Source of the DNA: Thiotrichales bacterium
GTDB taxonomy: Bacteria; Pseudomonadota; Gammaproteobacteria; Thiomicrospirales; Thiomicrospiraceae
DNA length: 64,000 nucleotides
Direction of reading: 5' to 3'
NCBI GenBank assembly: GCA_022759035.1
Contig: JAEMQD010000022.1
Span: 24,647-88,646, forward strand
A model generated the notes under the pieces. That model ran no database searches, was not told where the DNA came from, and was given only the letters and a program-made list of their open reading frames with translations. The translations under genes and the position numbers were made by a program. Shown here piece after piece: positions 37,045-46,464 of the stretch (the first letter of the stretch is position 1; each line of letters starts with the position of its first letter).

Positions 37045-37938
37045 ATGGCTAGTTGGTTAGATAAGTTAGAAAATAAATTAGGCACGCTGATTCCAGAACG
37101 CATTCGTCGTCATGCTGAACATAAGTCGTCAGTTCCAGAAGGCACATGGGTAAAGTGCCCGGGTATGGATGCGCCTGTTTATCGCGCAGAAATTGAACGT
37201 AATTGCAATGTTTGCCCTAATGGAGCGCATTTGCGTATCGGTGCAAGACGTCGCTTAGCTGTTTTTCTAGACCCTAATTCAGGGGTAGAGGTAGCAGCAA
37301 ACATTAGTCCTGTTGATGCGCTAAAATTCAAGGATCAAAAACGTTATAAAGATCGTGTTACTGAAGCACAGCAGAAAACGGGCGAGAAAGATGCGCTAAT
37401 TGTTGAGCGTGGAACTTTGTTAGGATTGCCAGTGGTGGTTGCTGCCTTTGAGTTTGACTTTATGGGTGGCTCGATGGGTGCAGTGGTTGGTGAAAAGTTT
37501 GTGCGCGGTGTTAATGAAGCCATTGCACATAATTGCCCGTTCATTTGTTTCTCTGCTAGTGGTGGTGCGCGAATGCAGGAGGCGTTGTTTTCTTTAATGC
37601 AAATGGCAAAGACTTCGGCAGCCTTGGGGCAATTGCGTGCCAGAAGGCTTCCTTTTGTCTCTGTATTGACCGATCCAACAATGGGTGGGGTTTCAGCTTC
37701 TTTTGCCATGTTGGGTGATTTAAACGTGGCAGAGCCGAATGCCTTGATTGGTTTTGCAGGTCCACGCGTTATTGAGCAAACCGTTCGGGAAAAGCTTCCT
37801 GAAGGTTTTCAGCGTAGTGAGTTTTTGCAAGCGCACGGTGCTATTGACGAAATTATAGATCGCCGAGAAATGCGTGCCCGCCTGGGTGCACAATTGGCTA
37901 TTTTAATGAAACAGGCCGCTCCTGCTAAAGCTAGCTAA
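37045..37938 (+). CDS. accD: Acetyl-CoA carboxylase, carboxyltransferase beta subunit
   Basis: With AccA transfers carboxyl from biotin to acetyl-CoA for fatty-acid synthesis. The carboxyltransferase core is normal ([45 protein letters not shown]). The N-terminal zinc ribbon is unusual: the expected CxxC pairs are altered to Cys38-P-G-Met41 and C57-P-N-Gly60, but an extra Cys54 makes a shifted CxxC with Cys57, followed by His62. The reading frame is clean there. The start at 37045 (MASWLDK, 297 residues) fits the family; an ATG two codons earlier is possible. Confidence 0.97.
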   Translation: MASWLDKLENKLGTLIPERIRRHAEHKSSVPEGTWVKCPGMDAPVYRAEIERNCNVCPNGAHLRIGARRRLAVFLDPNSGVEVAANISPVDALKFKDQKRYKDRVTEAQQKTGEKDALIVERGTLLGLPVVVAAFEFDFMGGSMGAVVGEKFVRGVNEAIAHNCPFICFSASGGARMQEALFSLMQMAKTSAALGQLRARRLPFVSVLTDPTMGGVSASFAMLGDLNVAEPNALIGFAGPRVIEQTVREKLPEGFQRSEFLQAHGAIDEIIDRREMRARLGAQLAILMKQAAPAKAS

Positions 37939-39212
37939 TGCCAAAACGTGAGTGGGGTCTAACAGAATGGTTGGCGTTTCAAGAACGACACCATTCACAA
38001 GCCATAGAATTGGGCTTGGATCGGGTTAAACGTGTAGCACAAAGACTACAACTAGACCGACCCAATGCGCTCACTATTACTGTAGCGGGAACGAATGGTA
38101 AAGGTTCTTCTACGGCTACCTTATCGGCTATTTATTCTGCTGCTGGTTATCGTACCGGCTGGTATGCATCGCCACATCTACTGCGTTATAACGAGCGTGT
38201 TTGCATTAATGGTCAACCCGTTGATGATGTTTTATTAGTTGACGCCTTTCGTGCCATTTATGCTGCACTTGAAACAGAAACACTGAGTTATTTTGAGTGG
38301 GGGACTTTAGCAGCATTATGGTTGTTTAAACAACAAAACTGCCAAGTTCAGATACTAGAAGTAGGTTTGGGTGGACGCCTTGATGCTGTTAATTTAGTGG
38401 ATGCGGACGCTGTGTTGATTACGCCAATTGATATCGATCATCAAGCATGGTTAGGTTCAACGCGCGAGCAAATTGCGCAAGAAAAGGCTGGTGTCTTAAG
38501 AGCGAATCAAGTTGCAGTGTATGCAGATCCTTTGCCGGTTGAAAGTTTGCGGGCTTATGCGCATAGTCTCGCTATTGATTTGTCTCTATTTGGACAAGAT
38601 TTTGAATGGCATGAAGTAAACGCTCAGCAGTGGGCGTTTTGTCGTCACTCAGATTGTATTGTGTTACCTAAGCCTGTTTTATTAGGCGATTTTCAATGTG
38701 ATAACGCCGCGGGCGTTTTAATGCTCGTGCATCGTATGCAGTCGCGTTTACCTGTTACGCTTTCACAGATAGTCCAAGGTCTTCAATCAACGCGTTTAAT
38801 TGGTCGCCTAGATTACCGTTATAATGGCCGTGCGCGTTGGTTGTTTGATGTTGCACACAATCCACAATCTGTTAGAGCGCTTAGTGATTATTTGCTGAAA
38901 TTACAGGAACCAGCATTGGCGGTTGTTTTTAGCGCTTTGAGCGATAAAGATATAAGGTCTATGGTACGCACTTTGTCTCCACTTGTAGCGCATTGGTTTG
39001 TCGCACCACTGGGTGTTGAGCGTGCAGCCTCCCACGAGCAGCTTTTATCGGCTTTTTCGGCTGTATCTGCAGCGCAAGTGACTTGGTGCAACAGCATGAC
39101 AGCGGCTTGTCATGCTGCACAAGAGTCAAATTATGCACTAAGATTAGTTTGCGGTTCTTTTGTTACCGTTGAACAAGGATTGACTTGGTTGACCAGTCAA
39201 GGAGCGCTGTAG
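37938..39212 (+). CDS. folC: Dihydrofolate synthase/folylpolyglutamate synthase
   Basis: Adds glutamate to dihydropteroate and extends folate polyglutamates (Mur-ligase fold). The P-loop is VAGTNGKGSST near residue 51; YASPHLLRYNERV, LEVGLGGRLDAVNLV and the C-terminal-domain start DVAHNPQSVRAL are family landmarks. The 424 residues are normal. The start codon overlaps the accD stop by one base (TAATG), so translation is coupled. folP lies about 6 kb downstream in another cluster. Confidence 0.96.
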   Translation: MPKREWGLTEWLAFQERHHSQAIELGLDRVKRVAQRLQLDRPNALTITVAGTNGKGSSTATLSAIYSAAGYRTGWYASPHLLRYNERVCINGQPVDDVLLVDAFRAIYAALETETLSYFEWGTLAALWLFKQQNCQVQILEVGLGGRLDAVNLVDADAVLITPIDIDHQAWLGSTREQIAQEKAGVLRANQVAVYADPLPVESLRAYAHSLAIDLSLFGQDFEWHEVNAQQWAFCRHSDCIVLPKPVLLGDFQCDNAAGVLMLVHRMQSRLPVTLSQIVQGLQSTRLIGRLDYRYNGRARWLFDVAHNPQSVRALSDYLLKLQEPALAVVFSALSDKDIRSMVRTLSPLVAHWFVAPLGVERAASHEQLLSAFSAVSAAQVTWCNSMTAACHAAQESNYALRLVCGSFVTVEQGLTWLTSQGAL

Positions 39213-39213
39213 T

Positions 39214-39861
39214 ATGAAGCCAACGCTTGCTGATGTTGATCCACTGCGTTTGCGCATGATCGGTGCCATTTTTTGGGCATTGCTGTTGGTATATCTTGTG
39301 CCATTATGGTTTCAGAATCCTGTAGTATTCTCTCCTGATGCGCCTGTTGCTTATCCTGCTCCTGTAGTAGAAAGTGTTGTTCAGCCAACAGGCGCAGCAT
39401 CTGAGCAAGTGGCGCAGCGTGATGCGCCAGAAAACGAACATTCAGAGTTGTTTATTGATAAACCATTAACTGTTGTACCACCGCCAGCAGATCCGCAAAG
39501 AGTGCAGGCGTTAGCGCAACCGCTATCTGTACGAGAAGTACAGGTAGATGGACAGGGTAACAAGTTAGTTGTTAGTACAAAAGAAAGCCGTCTTGCTGTC
39601 GCTACTGCGCCAACAACCAGTGCTGATGGGCACTATTGGGTGCAAGTGGCAACTTATCAAGCTGAGTCAATGGCAAGTGACACGCAATCACGTATTAGAC
39701 CGCAAGGCTTTGTTGGAAAAATAACAGTATCAAAAAATAAAAGCGGTCATACGATTTTTGTGCTTCGTACAGGACCTTATAAAACAATACAAGAAGCCCA
39801 CAAAGCAAAATCGATTATCGATGCGCGATTGAAAACAAAGTCAATGGTGCTTAAACGATAA
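39214..39861 (+). CDS. SPOR-domain membrane protein (DedD-like)
   Basis: A 215-residue bitopic protein: short cytoplasmic N-terminus, one transmembrane helix (about 15-33), a Pro/Ala/Val-rich periplasmic linker and a C-terminal SPOR domain (about 140-213; HYWVQVATYQ...FVLRTGPYKTIQEAHKAK). SPOR domains bind denuded septal peptidoglycan, so a role at the division site is likely. It starts one base after folC. In related genomes cvpA follows a gene of this type; here purF follows directly. Confidence 0.88.
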   Translation: MKPTLADVDPLRLRMIGAIFWALLLVYLVPLWFQNPVVFSPDAPVAYPAPVVESVVQPTGAASEQVAQRDAPENEHSELFIDKPLTVVPPPADPQRVQALAQPLSVREVQVDGQGNKLVVSTKESRLAVATAPTTSADGHYWVQVATYQAESMASDTQSRIRPQGFVGKITVSKNKSGHTIFVLRTGPYKTIQEAHKAKSIIDARLKTKSMVLKR

Positions 39862-39878
39862 AAAACAAATTAATCTGT

Positions 39879-39907
39879 TTGTCATCTCGCGTTAGTGGTG
39901 GGATAAT
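39879..39907 (+). promoter_or_regulatory. Candidate promoter of purF
   Basis: TTGTCA (39879-39884), a 17-base spacer and GATAAT (39902-39907), 36 bases before the purF start. This is among the closest sigma-70 matches in the window. Confidence 0.6.
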
Positions 39908-39943
39908 GTACATCCCAAATTTAGTTGCGGCGAACAGGTTTTT

Positions 39944-41458
39944 ATGTGCGGTATTATCGGTATTCTTTCAGTTAATGGTGATAATGTTAATCAAGGCATT
40001 TATGATGGCTTAACGGTGTTGCAACATCGTGGTCAAGATGCTGCGGGTATTGTGACGCTTCATCAAGATCGCTTTTATCAGCGTAAAGACAATGGCATGG
40101 TTAGCGATGTCTTTCGTACCCGTCATATGCGCGATCTTCATGGCCCCATGGGCATCGGTCATGTTCGTTATCCAACAGCTGGAAGTTCGTCTAGTGCAGA
40201 GGCTCAGCCTTTTTACGTTAACTCACCTTATGGTATCGTTTTAGCACACAACGGCAACTTGACGAATACAGAGGCGCTAAGTCGCGATCTCTATGTACAG
40301 GACCTGCGCCATTTAAATACCAACTCAGACTCGGAAGTCTTGCTGAACGTTTTTGCGCATGAAATGATGGTGCAAGGAAAAGAAAAAGTTACTGAAGATC
40401 AAGTGTTTACAGCAATTTCTCGCGTGCATGAGCGCTGCAAGGGTGGTTATGCTGCGGTAGGTATGATTGCAGGCTTCGGTATGTTCGCTTTCCGTGATCC
40501 TTATGGGTTGCGTCCAGTTGTTTATGGTGAACGGTTGACTGCGTCAGGTAAAAAAGACTATATCGTTGCTTCTGAAACGGTTGCCGTTGATGTATTAGAA
40601 TTTAAGGTCATTCGAGATTTGGCGCCAGGCGAGGCAATTGTGATTACAGAAGACGGTCGCTTTTTCTCACATCAATGTGCAGCTAATCCAGTGTTAGCAC
40701 CGTGTATTTTTGAACATGTTTATTTGGCGCGTCCAGACTCTGTCATTGATGGTGTTTCTGTTTATGAAGCGCGCTTGAATATGGGCGAAAAGCTTGCCGC
40801 AAAGATTCTGCGCGTCAATCCTCATCATGATATTGATGTCGTCATTCCCATTCCAGATACCAGTCGCACTGCAGCATTGCAGATGGCACAACGATTAGGG
40901 GTACCTTATCGTGAAGGGTTCATTAAAAACCGTTATATTGGTCGTACCTTCATTATGCCTGGTCAAACGCAACGCAAAAAGTCGGTGCGTCAAAAGCTGA
41001 ATGCGATTGCACGTGAGTTTGAAGGTAAACATGTGCTACTTGTAGATGATTCAATTGTTCGTGGCACGACTTCCGCGCAAATCGTACAAATGGCACGAGA
41101 CTCTGGTGCGCGTAAAGTGTCATTTGCTTCGGCATCACCAGCGGTTCGTTATCCTTATGTTTATGGTATTGATATGCCCGCAGCAAGTGAGCTCGTTGCT
41201 AATAATAAAACAGTCGAAGAGGTTTGTAAGATTATCGGCGCCGATTGGCTCGTTTATCAAGATTTAGAAGATCTTGAGGCCGCTGTGCGTGAAGCGGGAC
41301 AAGGTCCCAAAGATTTTGATACTTCTTGTTTTAGTGGTATTTATGTAACGGGTGATGTTACGCCAGAGTATTTAGCAGGACTAGCTCAGCAGCGCAAAGA
41401 TTCTGCTAAAAAGGCGGATATTGAACCAAGCGCAGTAGGATTGCATAATGTCGAATAA
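39944..41458 (+). CDS. purF: Amidophosphoribosyltransferase
   Basis: First committed step of purine synthesis, making phosphoribosylamine from PRPP and glutamine. The protein starts MCGIIGIL, so Cys2 becomes the N-terminal nucleophile after Met removal, without a propeptide. GHVRYPTAGSSS and AHNGNLTN belong to the glutaminase domain, and the PRPP loop is LLVDDSIVRGTTS in the C-terminal transferase domain. The 504 residues are normal. It has its own promoter and overlaps metZ by 11 bases. Confidence 0.98.
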   Translation: MCGIIGILSVNGDNVNQGIYDGLTVLQHRGQDAAGIVTLHQDRFYQRKDNGMVSDVFRTRHMRDLHGPMGIGHVRYPTAGSSSSAEAQPFYVNSPYGIVLAHNGNLTNTEALSRDLYVQDLRHLNTNSDSEVLLNVFAHEMMVQGKEKVTEDQVFTAISRVHERCKGGYAAVGMIAGFGMFAFRDPYGLRPVVYGERLTASGKKDYIVASETVAVDVLEFKVIRDLAPGEAIVITEDGRFFSHQCAANPVLAPCIFEHVYLARPDSVIDGVSVYEARLNMGEKLAAKILRVNPHHDIDVVIPIPDTSRTAALQMAQRLGVPYREGFIKNRYIGRTFIMPGQTQRKKSVRQKLNAIAREFEGKHVLLVDDSIVRGTTSAQIVQMARDSGARKVSFASASPAVRYPYVYGIDMPAASELVANNKTVEEVCKIIGADWLVYQDLEDLEAAVREAGQGPKDFDTSCFSGIYVTGDVTPEYLAGLAQQRKDSAKKADIEPSAVGLHNVE

Positions 41459-42638
41459 TGAACAATGGGATGATGCTACGCTTGCGATTCGCTATGGTTA
41501 CCAGCGTACTTTAGAAGGTGAACATAGCGAGGCAATGTTCCTTACTTCCAGCTTTGTTTATGATAGTGCTGCGCAAGCAGCAGAACGTTTTTCTGGGCAA
41601 GTGCCAGGTAATATTTATTCGCGTTTTACAAATCCGACTGTTGCAACCTTTGAACGACGTATCGCGGCACTAGAAGGTGGCGAACGTGCCGTTGCGACTG
41701 GTTCGGGCATGGCTGCAATTTTGACGACTTGTTTGGGGTTGTTAAATGCAGGTGATCATGTTATTTGTTCACGTAGTGTCTTTGGTGCGACGCAAATCTT
41801 ATTTGAAAAACAACTAAGTCGTTTTGGTGTGCAAACAACCTTTGTTGACCTAACCGACTTGTCTGCATGGCATAATGCAGTACAGCACAATACTAAGCTA
41901 TTGTTTTTAGAAACGCCTTCAAATCCGTTAATGGAAGTAGGTGATATTACTGCGCTATCACAGATAGCGAAAGCAGCGGGTGCATGGCTTGCTGTGGACA
42001 ATTGCTTATTGACCCCAATATTGCAAAAACCTTTATCTTTGGGTGCGGATATTGTTATTCATTCAGCAACTAAATTTATTGATGGTCAAGGGCGAGCTTT
42101 GGGTGGCGCAATTGTCGGTAGCCATGCCTTAATGGAGCCAATATACAGTTTTGTGCGTACGGCAGGTCCAAGTATGAGTCCTTTTAACGCGTGGCTGTTT
42201 ATAAAAGGGCTAGAAACTTTGGCAATTCGCATGAAAGCACAGAGTGAGCAAGCTTTAGCAATTGCTTCTTGGTTAAAGGCGCATCCAGCGGTTGAATCCG
42301 TCTTTTACACGGGATTGTCAGATCATCCTCAGGCAGATTTAATTGCACGCCAGCAGAAAGCTGGTGGTGCTGTTTTATCTTTTCGGGTAAAAGGTGGGCG
42401 TAAAGAAGCTTGGCGTGTTGTTGATGCGGTAATGATTTTTTCTCGTTCTGCTAATTTGGGTGATGTAAAAAGTATTATCACGCATCCAGCAACAACAACG
42501 CATGGGCGTGTGGCTGAAGCGGATCGTTTAGCCGCAGGTATTACAGAGAACTTAATAAGATTGTCTATTGGGTTAGAGTCTGTTGACGACTTGCGTGCCG
42601 ATTTGGCACGCGGTTTGGATGCATTGTTGTCGGCTTAA
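41448..42638 (+). CDS. metZ: O-succinylhomoserine sulfhydrylase
   Basis: PLP enzyme of the Cys/Met-metabolism family making homocysteine directly from O-succinylhomoserine and sulfide. The PLP lysine is in HSATKFIDGQGRALGG; YSRFTNPTVATFERRIAALEGGE and SLGLESVDDL-type segments (here LSIGLESVDDLRADL) are typical. The 396 residues fit. The purF-metZ pair is characteristic of beta- and some gammaproteobacteria, which supports metZ over metB or metC. Its stop overlaps the convergent yhbY stop by four bases. No SAM riboswitch is seen. Confidence 0.93.
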   Translation: MSNNEQWDDATLAIRYGYQRTLEGEHSEAMFLTSSFVYDSAAQAAERFSGQVPGNIYSRFTNPTVATFERRIAALEGGERAVATGSGMAAILTTCLGLLNAGDHVICSRSVFGATQILFEKQLSRFGVQTTFVDLTDLSAWHNAVQHNTKLLFLETPSNPLMEVGDITALSQIAKAAGAWLAVDNCLLTPILQKPLSLGADIVIHSATKFIDGQGRALGGAIVGSHALMEPIYSFVRTAGPSMSPFNAWLFIKGLETLAIRMKAQSEQALAIASWLKAHPAVESVFYTGLSDHPQADLIARQQKAGGAVLSFRVKGGRKEAWRVVDAVMIFSRSANLGDVKSIITHPATTTHGRVAEADRLAAGITENLIRLSIGLESVDDLRADLARGLDALLSA

Positions 42639-42928
42639 CGTGGTAGAGAAAGTTTCGGTTGCTTAGGATTGGCACGGTAGAGGATTGCTACTTTGCCAAT
42701 AGTTTGCACTTTAAGTGCGCCACTAGCTTGGCATAAAGCCTCTACCATAGCTTGTCTTTGTTCACGGTCATCGTTGAGTAGTTTTATCTTAATTAACTCG
42801 TGTGTTGTTAATGTTTGGTCAAGTTCGGCGATAACCGCCTCCGTTACGCCTGATGCACCAACCCATAGCACTGGATTAAGGTAATGTGCATGGCTGCGCA
42901 AAAATTTGGTTTGAGCGGTAGTCAACAT
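42635..42928 (-). CDS. yhbY: YhbY family RNA-binding protein
   Basis: Small CRM-domain protein that associates with pre-50S ribosomal particles. The 97 residues begin MLTTAQTKFLRSHAHYLNPVLWVG and include the GASGVTEAVIAELDQTL helix and the ELIKIKLLNDDREQRQ strand-loop of the family. The frame is open to 42982, but the ATG at 42928 matches the family start and has AAGGA upstream. It is divergent from rlmE, as in E. coli and most proteobacteria, which fits their shared role in large-subunit maturation. Confidence 0.95.
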   Translation of the reverse strand: MLTTAQTKFLRSHAHYLNPVLWVGASGVTEAVIAELDQTLTTHELIKIKLLNDDREQRQAMVEALCQASGALKVQTIGKVAILYRANPKQPKLSLPR

Positions 42929-42983
42929 GTCCGCTGATCCTTTTGTAATGTAAAATAAACATATTGTAACAAGACTGGACATT

Positions 42984-43613
42984 ATGGCACGAACAAAATC
43001 TTCACAAACATGGTTAAAAGAACATTTCTCTGATCCTTTTTGGCTGCTGGCGCAAAAAGAAGGCTATCGCTCGCGGGCGACCTACAAGTTAAAAGAATTG
43101 GATGAAAAAGAGCGTTTATTGAAACCTGGAATGCTCGTTGCTGATTTGGGTGCGGCGCCAGGCGGTTGGAGTCAATGGGCAGCAGAGCGTGTTTCACCTG
43201 GTGGTATGGTTGTTGGTTTAGATTTGTTGCCGATTGTGCCGCTTGATGGAGCTGTTTTCTTGCAGGGCGACTTTAGGGAAGAATCTGTTTTGCAGTTATT
43301 GTTAGAGACATTAGATAATCGCCAAGTTGATATTATTTTATCGGATATGGCACCAAATACTTCAGGAATTCGGGGTGTTGATGTGCCTCGGTCGATTTAT
43401 TTATCTGAATTAGCCTTGGAATTTGCCGCTTTGGTCTTGAAACCTGGCGGGGATTTGCTTATAAAAGTATTTCAGGGACAAGGTTTTGATGCGTTATTAA
43501 AAGATGTGCGAAACGTCTTTACTAAGGTACAATTAAAAAAACCGAAGGCTTCTCGCGATCGTAGCGTTGAAGTTTATGTGTTAGCGCGCGGTTATCGTGG
43601 CAATAAATCCTAA
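42984..43613 (+). CDS. rlmE: 23S rRNA 2'-O-ribose U2552 methyltransferase
   Basis: Also called RrmJ/FtsJ; methylates the A-loop of 23S rRNA at a late stage of 50S assembly. The SAM site is DLGAAPGGWSQ, the catalytic K-D-K-E set is represented by the Lys of YKLKE, Asp in SDMAPN, Lys in LLIKVFQG and the glutamate in SVEVY. The 209 residues are normal. It forms the classical yhbY/rlmE-ftsH cluster, 15 bases ahead of ftsH. Confidence 0.97.
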   Translation: MARTKSSQTWLKEHFSDPFWLLAQKEGYRSRATYKLKELDEKERLLKPGMLVADLGAAPGGWSQWAAERVSPGGMVVGLDLLPIVPLDGAVFLQGDFREESVLQLLLETLDNRQVDIILSDMAPNTSGIRGVDVPRSIYLSELALEFAALVLKPGGDLLIKVFQGQGFDALLKDVRNVFTKVQLKKPKASRDRSVEVYVLARGYRGNKS

Positions 43614-43628
43614 AAATGGAAGTAATGA

Positions 43629-45614
43629 ATGAGTGATTTTATGAAAAACCTGTTGGTTTGGGTGATTATGGCAGTGGTAACGCTTGCTATTTTTAATCAG
43701 TTCCAAGGAGACGATTCTGCGCGCGTGGGCAATCCACATAGAATTGATTATACTCAGTTTATTCAAGAAGTTAAGGCTGATCGTGTGAGTCGGGTAGATT
43801 TGGATGGTCGCACCATTCATGGCTTCTATACGAGTGGCGAGCACTTCATGACGTTTAATCCTGGTGATCCAGGATTGGTTGGTGATCTGCTTAATCACAA
43901 CGTTGTGATTACCGCACCGCCTCCAGAAAAACAAAGCATATTGATGCAAATGTTTATTTCTTGGTTCCCAATGTTGTTGCTGATTGCAGTATGGATATTT
44001 TTTATGCGCTCGGCAGGCGGTTTAGGTGGTAAGAATGGTCCGTTTTCTTTTGGGAAAAGCAAGGCGCGTATGCAGTCGGAAGATCAAGTAAAGGTAACTT
44101 TTGAAGATGTTGCGGGTGCCGATGAAGCAAAAGAAGAAGTACACGAAGTTGTCGACTTTTTACGTGACCCAGAGAAATACCGTAAATTAGGGGGCAGTAT
44201 CCCGCGTGGTATTTTAATGGTTGGCCCACCTGGTACAGGTAAAACCTTATTAGCAAAAGCGATTGCTGGCGAAGCTAAAGTCCCATTTTTCACTATTTCA
44301 GGTTCCGATTTCGTTGAAATGTTTGTCGGTGTTGGTGCTTCGCGTGTTCGAGATATGTTTGAGCAAGCAAAAGCACATGCGCCTTGTATTATTTTTATTG
44401 ATGAAATTGACGCAGTAGGTCGTTCTCGCGGCGCTGGTATGGGTGGCGGTAATGATGAGCGTGAGCAAACTTTAAACCAGATGCTTGTTGAGATGGATGG
44501 TTTTGAAGGCAATGAGGGTATCATTGTTATTGCTGCGACCAACCGTCCAGATGTGCTTGATCCTGCGCTGTTGCGTCCTGGACGGTTTGACCGTCAGGTG
44601 ACTGTTGGTTTGCCCGATGTTCGTGGGCGTGAGCAAATTTTAAAAGTGCATATGCGTAAAGTCCCTCTAGCTGAAGGGGTTAAGCCAGGTGCGATTGCGC
44701 GTGGTACACCAGGATTTTCGGGGGCGGATTTAGCTAACTTAGTTAACGAAGCTGCACTTTTTGCTGCGAGAATGGGCAAAGAGAAAGTAACACATGAAGA
44801 TTTTGAAAAAGCAAAAGACAAAATCATTATGGGCGTCGAGCGTAAGTCGATGGTGATGAAGGATGAAGAGAAGAAATTGACTGCTTATCACGAGGCAGGT
44901 CACGCGATTATTGGTTGTATCGTTCCAGAGCATGATCCAGTTTATAAAGTTAGTATTATTCCTCGTGGCCGCGCTTTAGGGGTAACGATGTATTTACCTG
45001 AAGAAGATCGTTATAGTTATTCTAAACGTCGCTTAGAAAGTCAGTTATCGAGCTTATACGGTGGTCGTATTGCTGAAGAAATGATTTTCGGTGCAGATGC
45101 GGTAACTACTGGCGCGAGTAACGATATTGAGCGTGCTACGCAATTAGCACGGAACATGGTGATGAAGTGGGGTATGTCTGACAAGCTGGGTCCTCAGTTA
45201 TATGAAGAAGAGGATAATAGTAATCCTTTCTTAGGTGGCGGTATGGCACGAACTAAGGCATTGTCACCCGAAACAGGAAAACTGATTGATGATGAAATTC
45301 ATGCGGTTATTAACCGTAATTACGCCAGAGCGGAGCAAATTCTTCGTGACAATATAGATAAATTGCACATTATGGGCGAGGCACTAATGAAGTACGAGAC
45401 CATTGATGATGTGCAAGTACGTCAAATCATGGAAGAGGGCCGTTTTCCTGACGCGCCAGCGGATTGGAGTGAGGATGATGAGGTGTCTGTTCAAACAGAG
45501 CCGCCTAGTTCGTCAGATGGCGCGGTACCAGTTTCTGATGTGACGCACACTCTGGGTACGCCAGAAGCTCATTCTGCACCAGATCAGAGCGCTTCGGTTC
45601 CGAAATGGCAGTAG
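43629..45614 (+). CDS. ftsH: ATP-dependent zinc metalloprotease FtsH
   Basis: Membrane AAA+ protease for quality control and turnover of regulators such as LpxC and sigma-32. Two transmembrane helices (about 6-22 and 98-120) flank a short periplasmic domain; then Walker A GPPGTGKT, Walker B IIFIDEID, second region [17 protein letters not shown], and the zinc site HEAGH. The C-terminal tail (about 610-661) is acidic, then Ser/Pro-rich and of low complexity. TGGAAG is six bases from the ATG at 43629. It is followed by folP and glmM as in many proteobacteria. Confidence 0.98.
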   Translation: MSDFMKNLLVWVIMAVVTLAIFNQFQGDDSARVGNPHRIDYTQFIQEVKADRVSRVDLDGRTIHGFYTSGEHFMTFNPGDPGLVGDLLNHNVVITAPPPEKQSILMQMFISWFPMLLLIAVWIFFMRSAGGLGGKNGPFSFGKSKARMQSEDQVKVTFEDVAGADEAKEEVHEVVDFLRDPEKYRKLGGSIPRGILMVGPPGTGKTLLAKAIAGEAKVPFFTISGSDFVEMFVGVGASRVRDMFEQAKAHAPCIIFIDEIDAVGRSRGAGMGGGNDEREQTLNQMLVEMDGFEGNEGIIVIAATNRPDVLDPALLRPGRFDRQVTVGLPDVRGREQILKVHMRKVPLAEGVKPGAIARGTPGFSGADLANLVNEAALFAARMGKEKVTHEDFEKAKDKIIMGVERKSMVMKDEEKKLTAYHEAGHAIIGCIVPEHDPVYKVSIIPRGRALGVTMYLPEEDRYSYSKRRLESQLSSLYGGRIAEEMIFGADAVTTGASNDIERATQLARNMVMKWGMSDKLGPQLYEEEDNSNPFLGGGMARTKALSPETGKLIDDEIHAVINRNYARAEQILRDNIDKLHIMGEALMKYETIDDVQVRQIMEEGRFPDAPADWSEDDEVSVQTEPPSSSDGAVPVSDVTHTLGTPEAHSAPDQSASVPKWQ

Positions 45615-45620
45615 TCGTTT

Positions 45621-46442
45621 GTGGCGATTGATTTTCGAGTTAAGCCCTATTGGGTGATGGGGGTGGTGAATATCACCCCCGATTCATTTTCAGATGGCGG
45701 TCAGTTTCTTCAAACAGAAGCAGCGATTCAACACGCATTAAAACTGGTATCGGATGGTGCGGATATGTTGGATTTGGGGGCTGAATCAACGCGTCCAGGT
45801 GCGTCGCCTGTGTCTACACAGGAAGAACTGAGTCGATTGGTGCCCGTTCTTCGAGCGCTTAGGCAAGCAACAGATATTCCGATCTCTATTGATAGCAGTA
45901 ATCCAGAAGTCATGCGTGCTTGCTTGTCGCTTGGCGCAGATATGCTGAATGATGTTCGCTCGTTTCAAGCCGCAGAGTCGTTAACTGTTCTTAACGAGTT
46001 TTGTCATGTTCCTATTTGTCTGATGCATATGCAGGGTGATCCATTAAGTATGCAACATTCACCTTATTATGAGGATGTTGTCGCTGATGTAATTGCATTT
46101 TTAACTCAGCAGGTAAGTCGTGTGCAACAACAAGGTTTTCAGGGAACAATTGTGTTAGATCCAGGCTTCGGTTTTGGTAAAACATTGGCACACAATATCG
46201 CCTTATTTAAGGCGCTGCCAAGAATGGTTTCGCTGGGTTATCCTGTACTGGTTGGCGTATCACGAAAAAAAATGATAGGTGAGTTAACAGGGCGTGCAGA
46301 CCCGAAGGAAAGAAAAGCTGGCAGTATTGCAGCAGCAATCGAGGCCGTTAGGCTTGGCGCAAAAATTATTCGCGTACACGATGTTGCTGAAACAGTTGAT
46401 GCATTGGCTGTTTCGCGGCAATTGCGTGTCGCTCAAGATTAG
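45621..46442 (+). CDS. folP: Dihydropteroate synthase
   Basis: Joins p-aminobenzoate to hydroxymethyl-dihydropterin pyrophosphate; it is the sulfonamide target. The signatures MGVVNITPDSFSDGG and LGAESTRPGA are intact, as are IDSSNPEV (commonly IDTxKPEV) and the C-terminal RVHDVAE. The start is a GTG at 45621, six bases after ftsH, with no clear ribosome site; this start gives the normal N-terminus. The 273 residues are standard. It is followed by glmM after 22 bases. Confidence 0.96.
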   Translation: MAIDFRVKPYWVMGVVNITPDSFSDGGQFLQTEAAIQHALKLVSDGADMLDLGAESTRPGASPVSTQEELSRLVPVLRALRQATDIPISIDSSNPEVMRACLSLGADMLNDVRSFQAAESLTVLNEFCHVPICLMHMQGDPLSMQHSPYYEDVVADVIAFLTQQVSRVQQQGFQGTIVLDPGFGFGKTLAHNIALFKALPRMVSLGYPVLVGVSRKKMIGELTGRADPKERKAGSIAAAIEAVRLGAKIIRVHDVAETVDALAVSRQLRVAQD

Positions 46443-46464
46443 TGATTAAGAGGAAAAACAGAAA

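Noticed and set aside
37150..37230. Frameshift as explanation for the odd AccD cysteines
   Set aside because: The residues between and after the cysteines align with the family without a break, so compensating frameshifts would have to be only a few codons apart.
44084..44542. 152-codon open frame antisense to ftsH
   Set aside because: It lies wholly within the conserved AAA domain and reads as Ser/Pro-rich shadow sequence.
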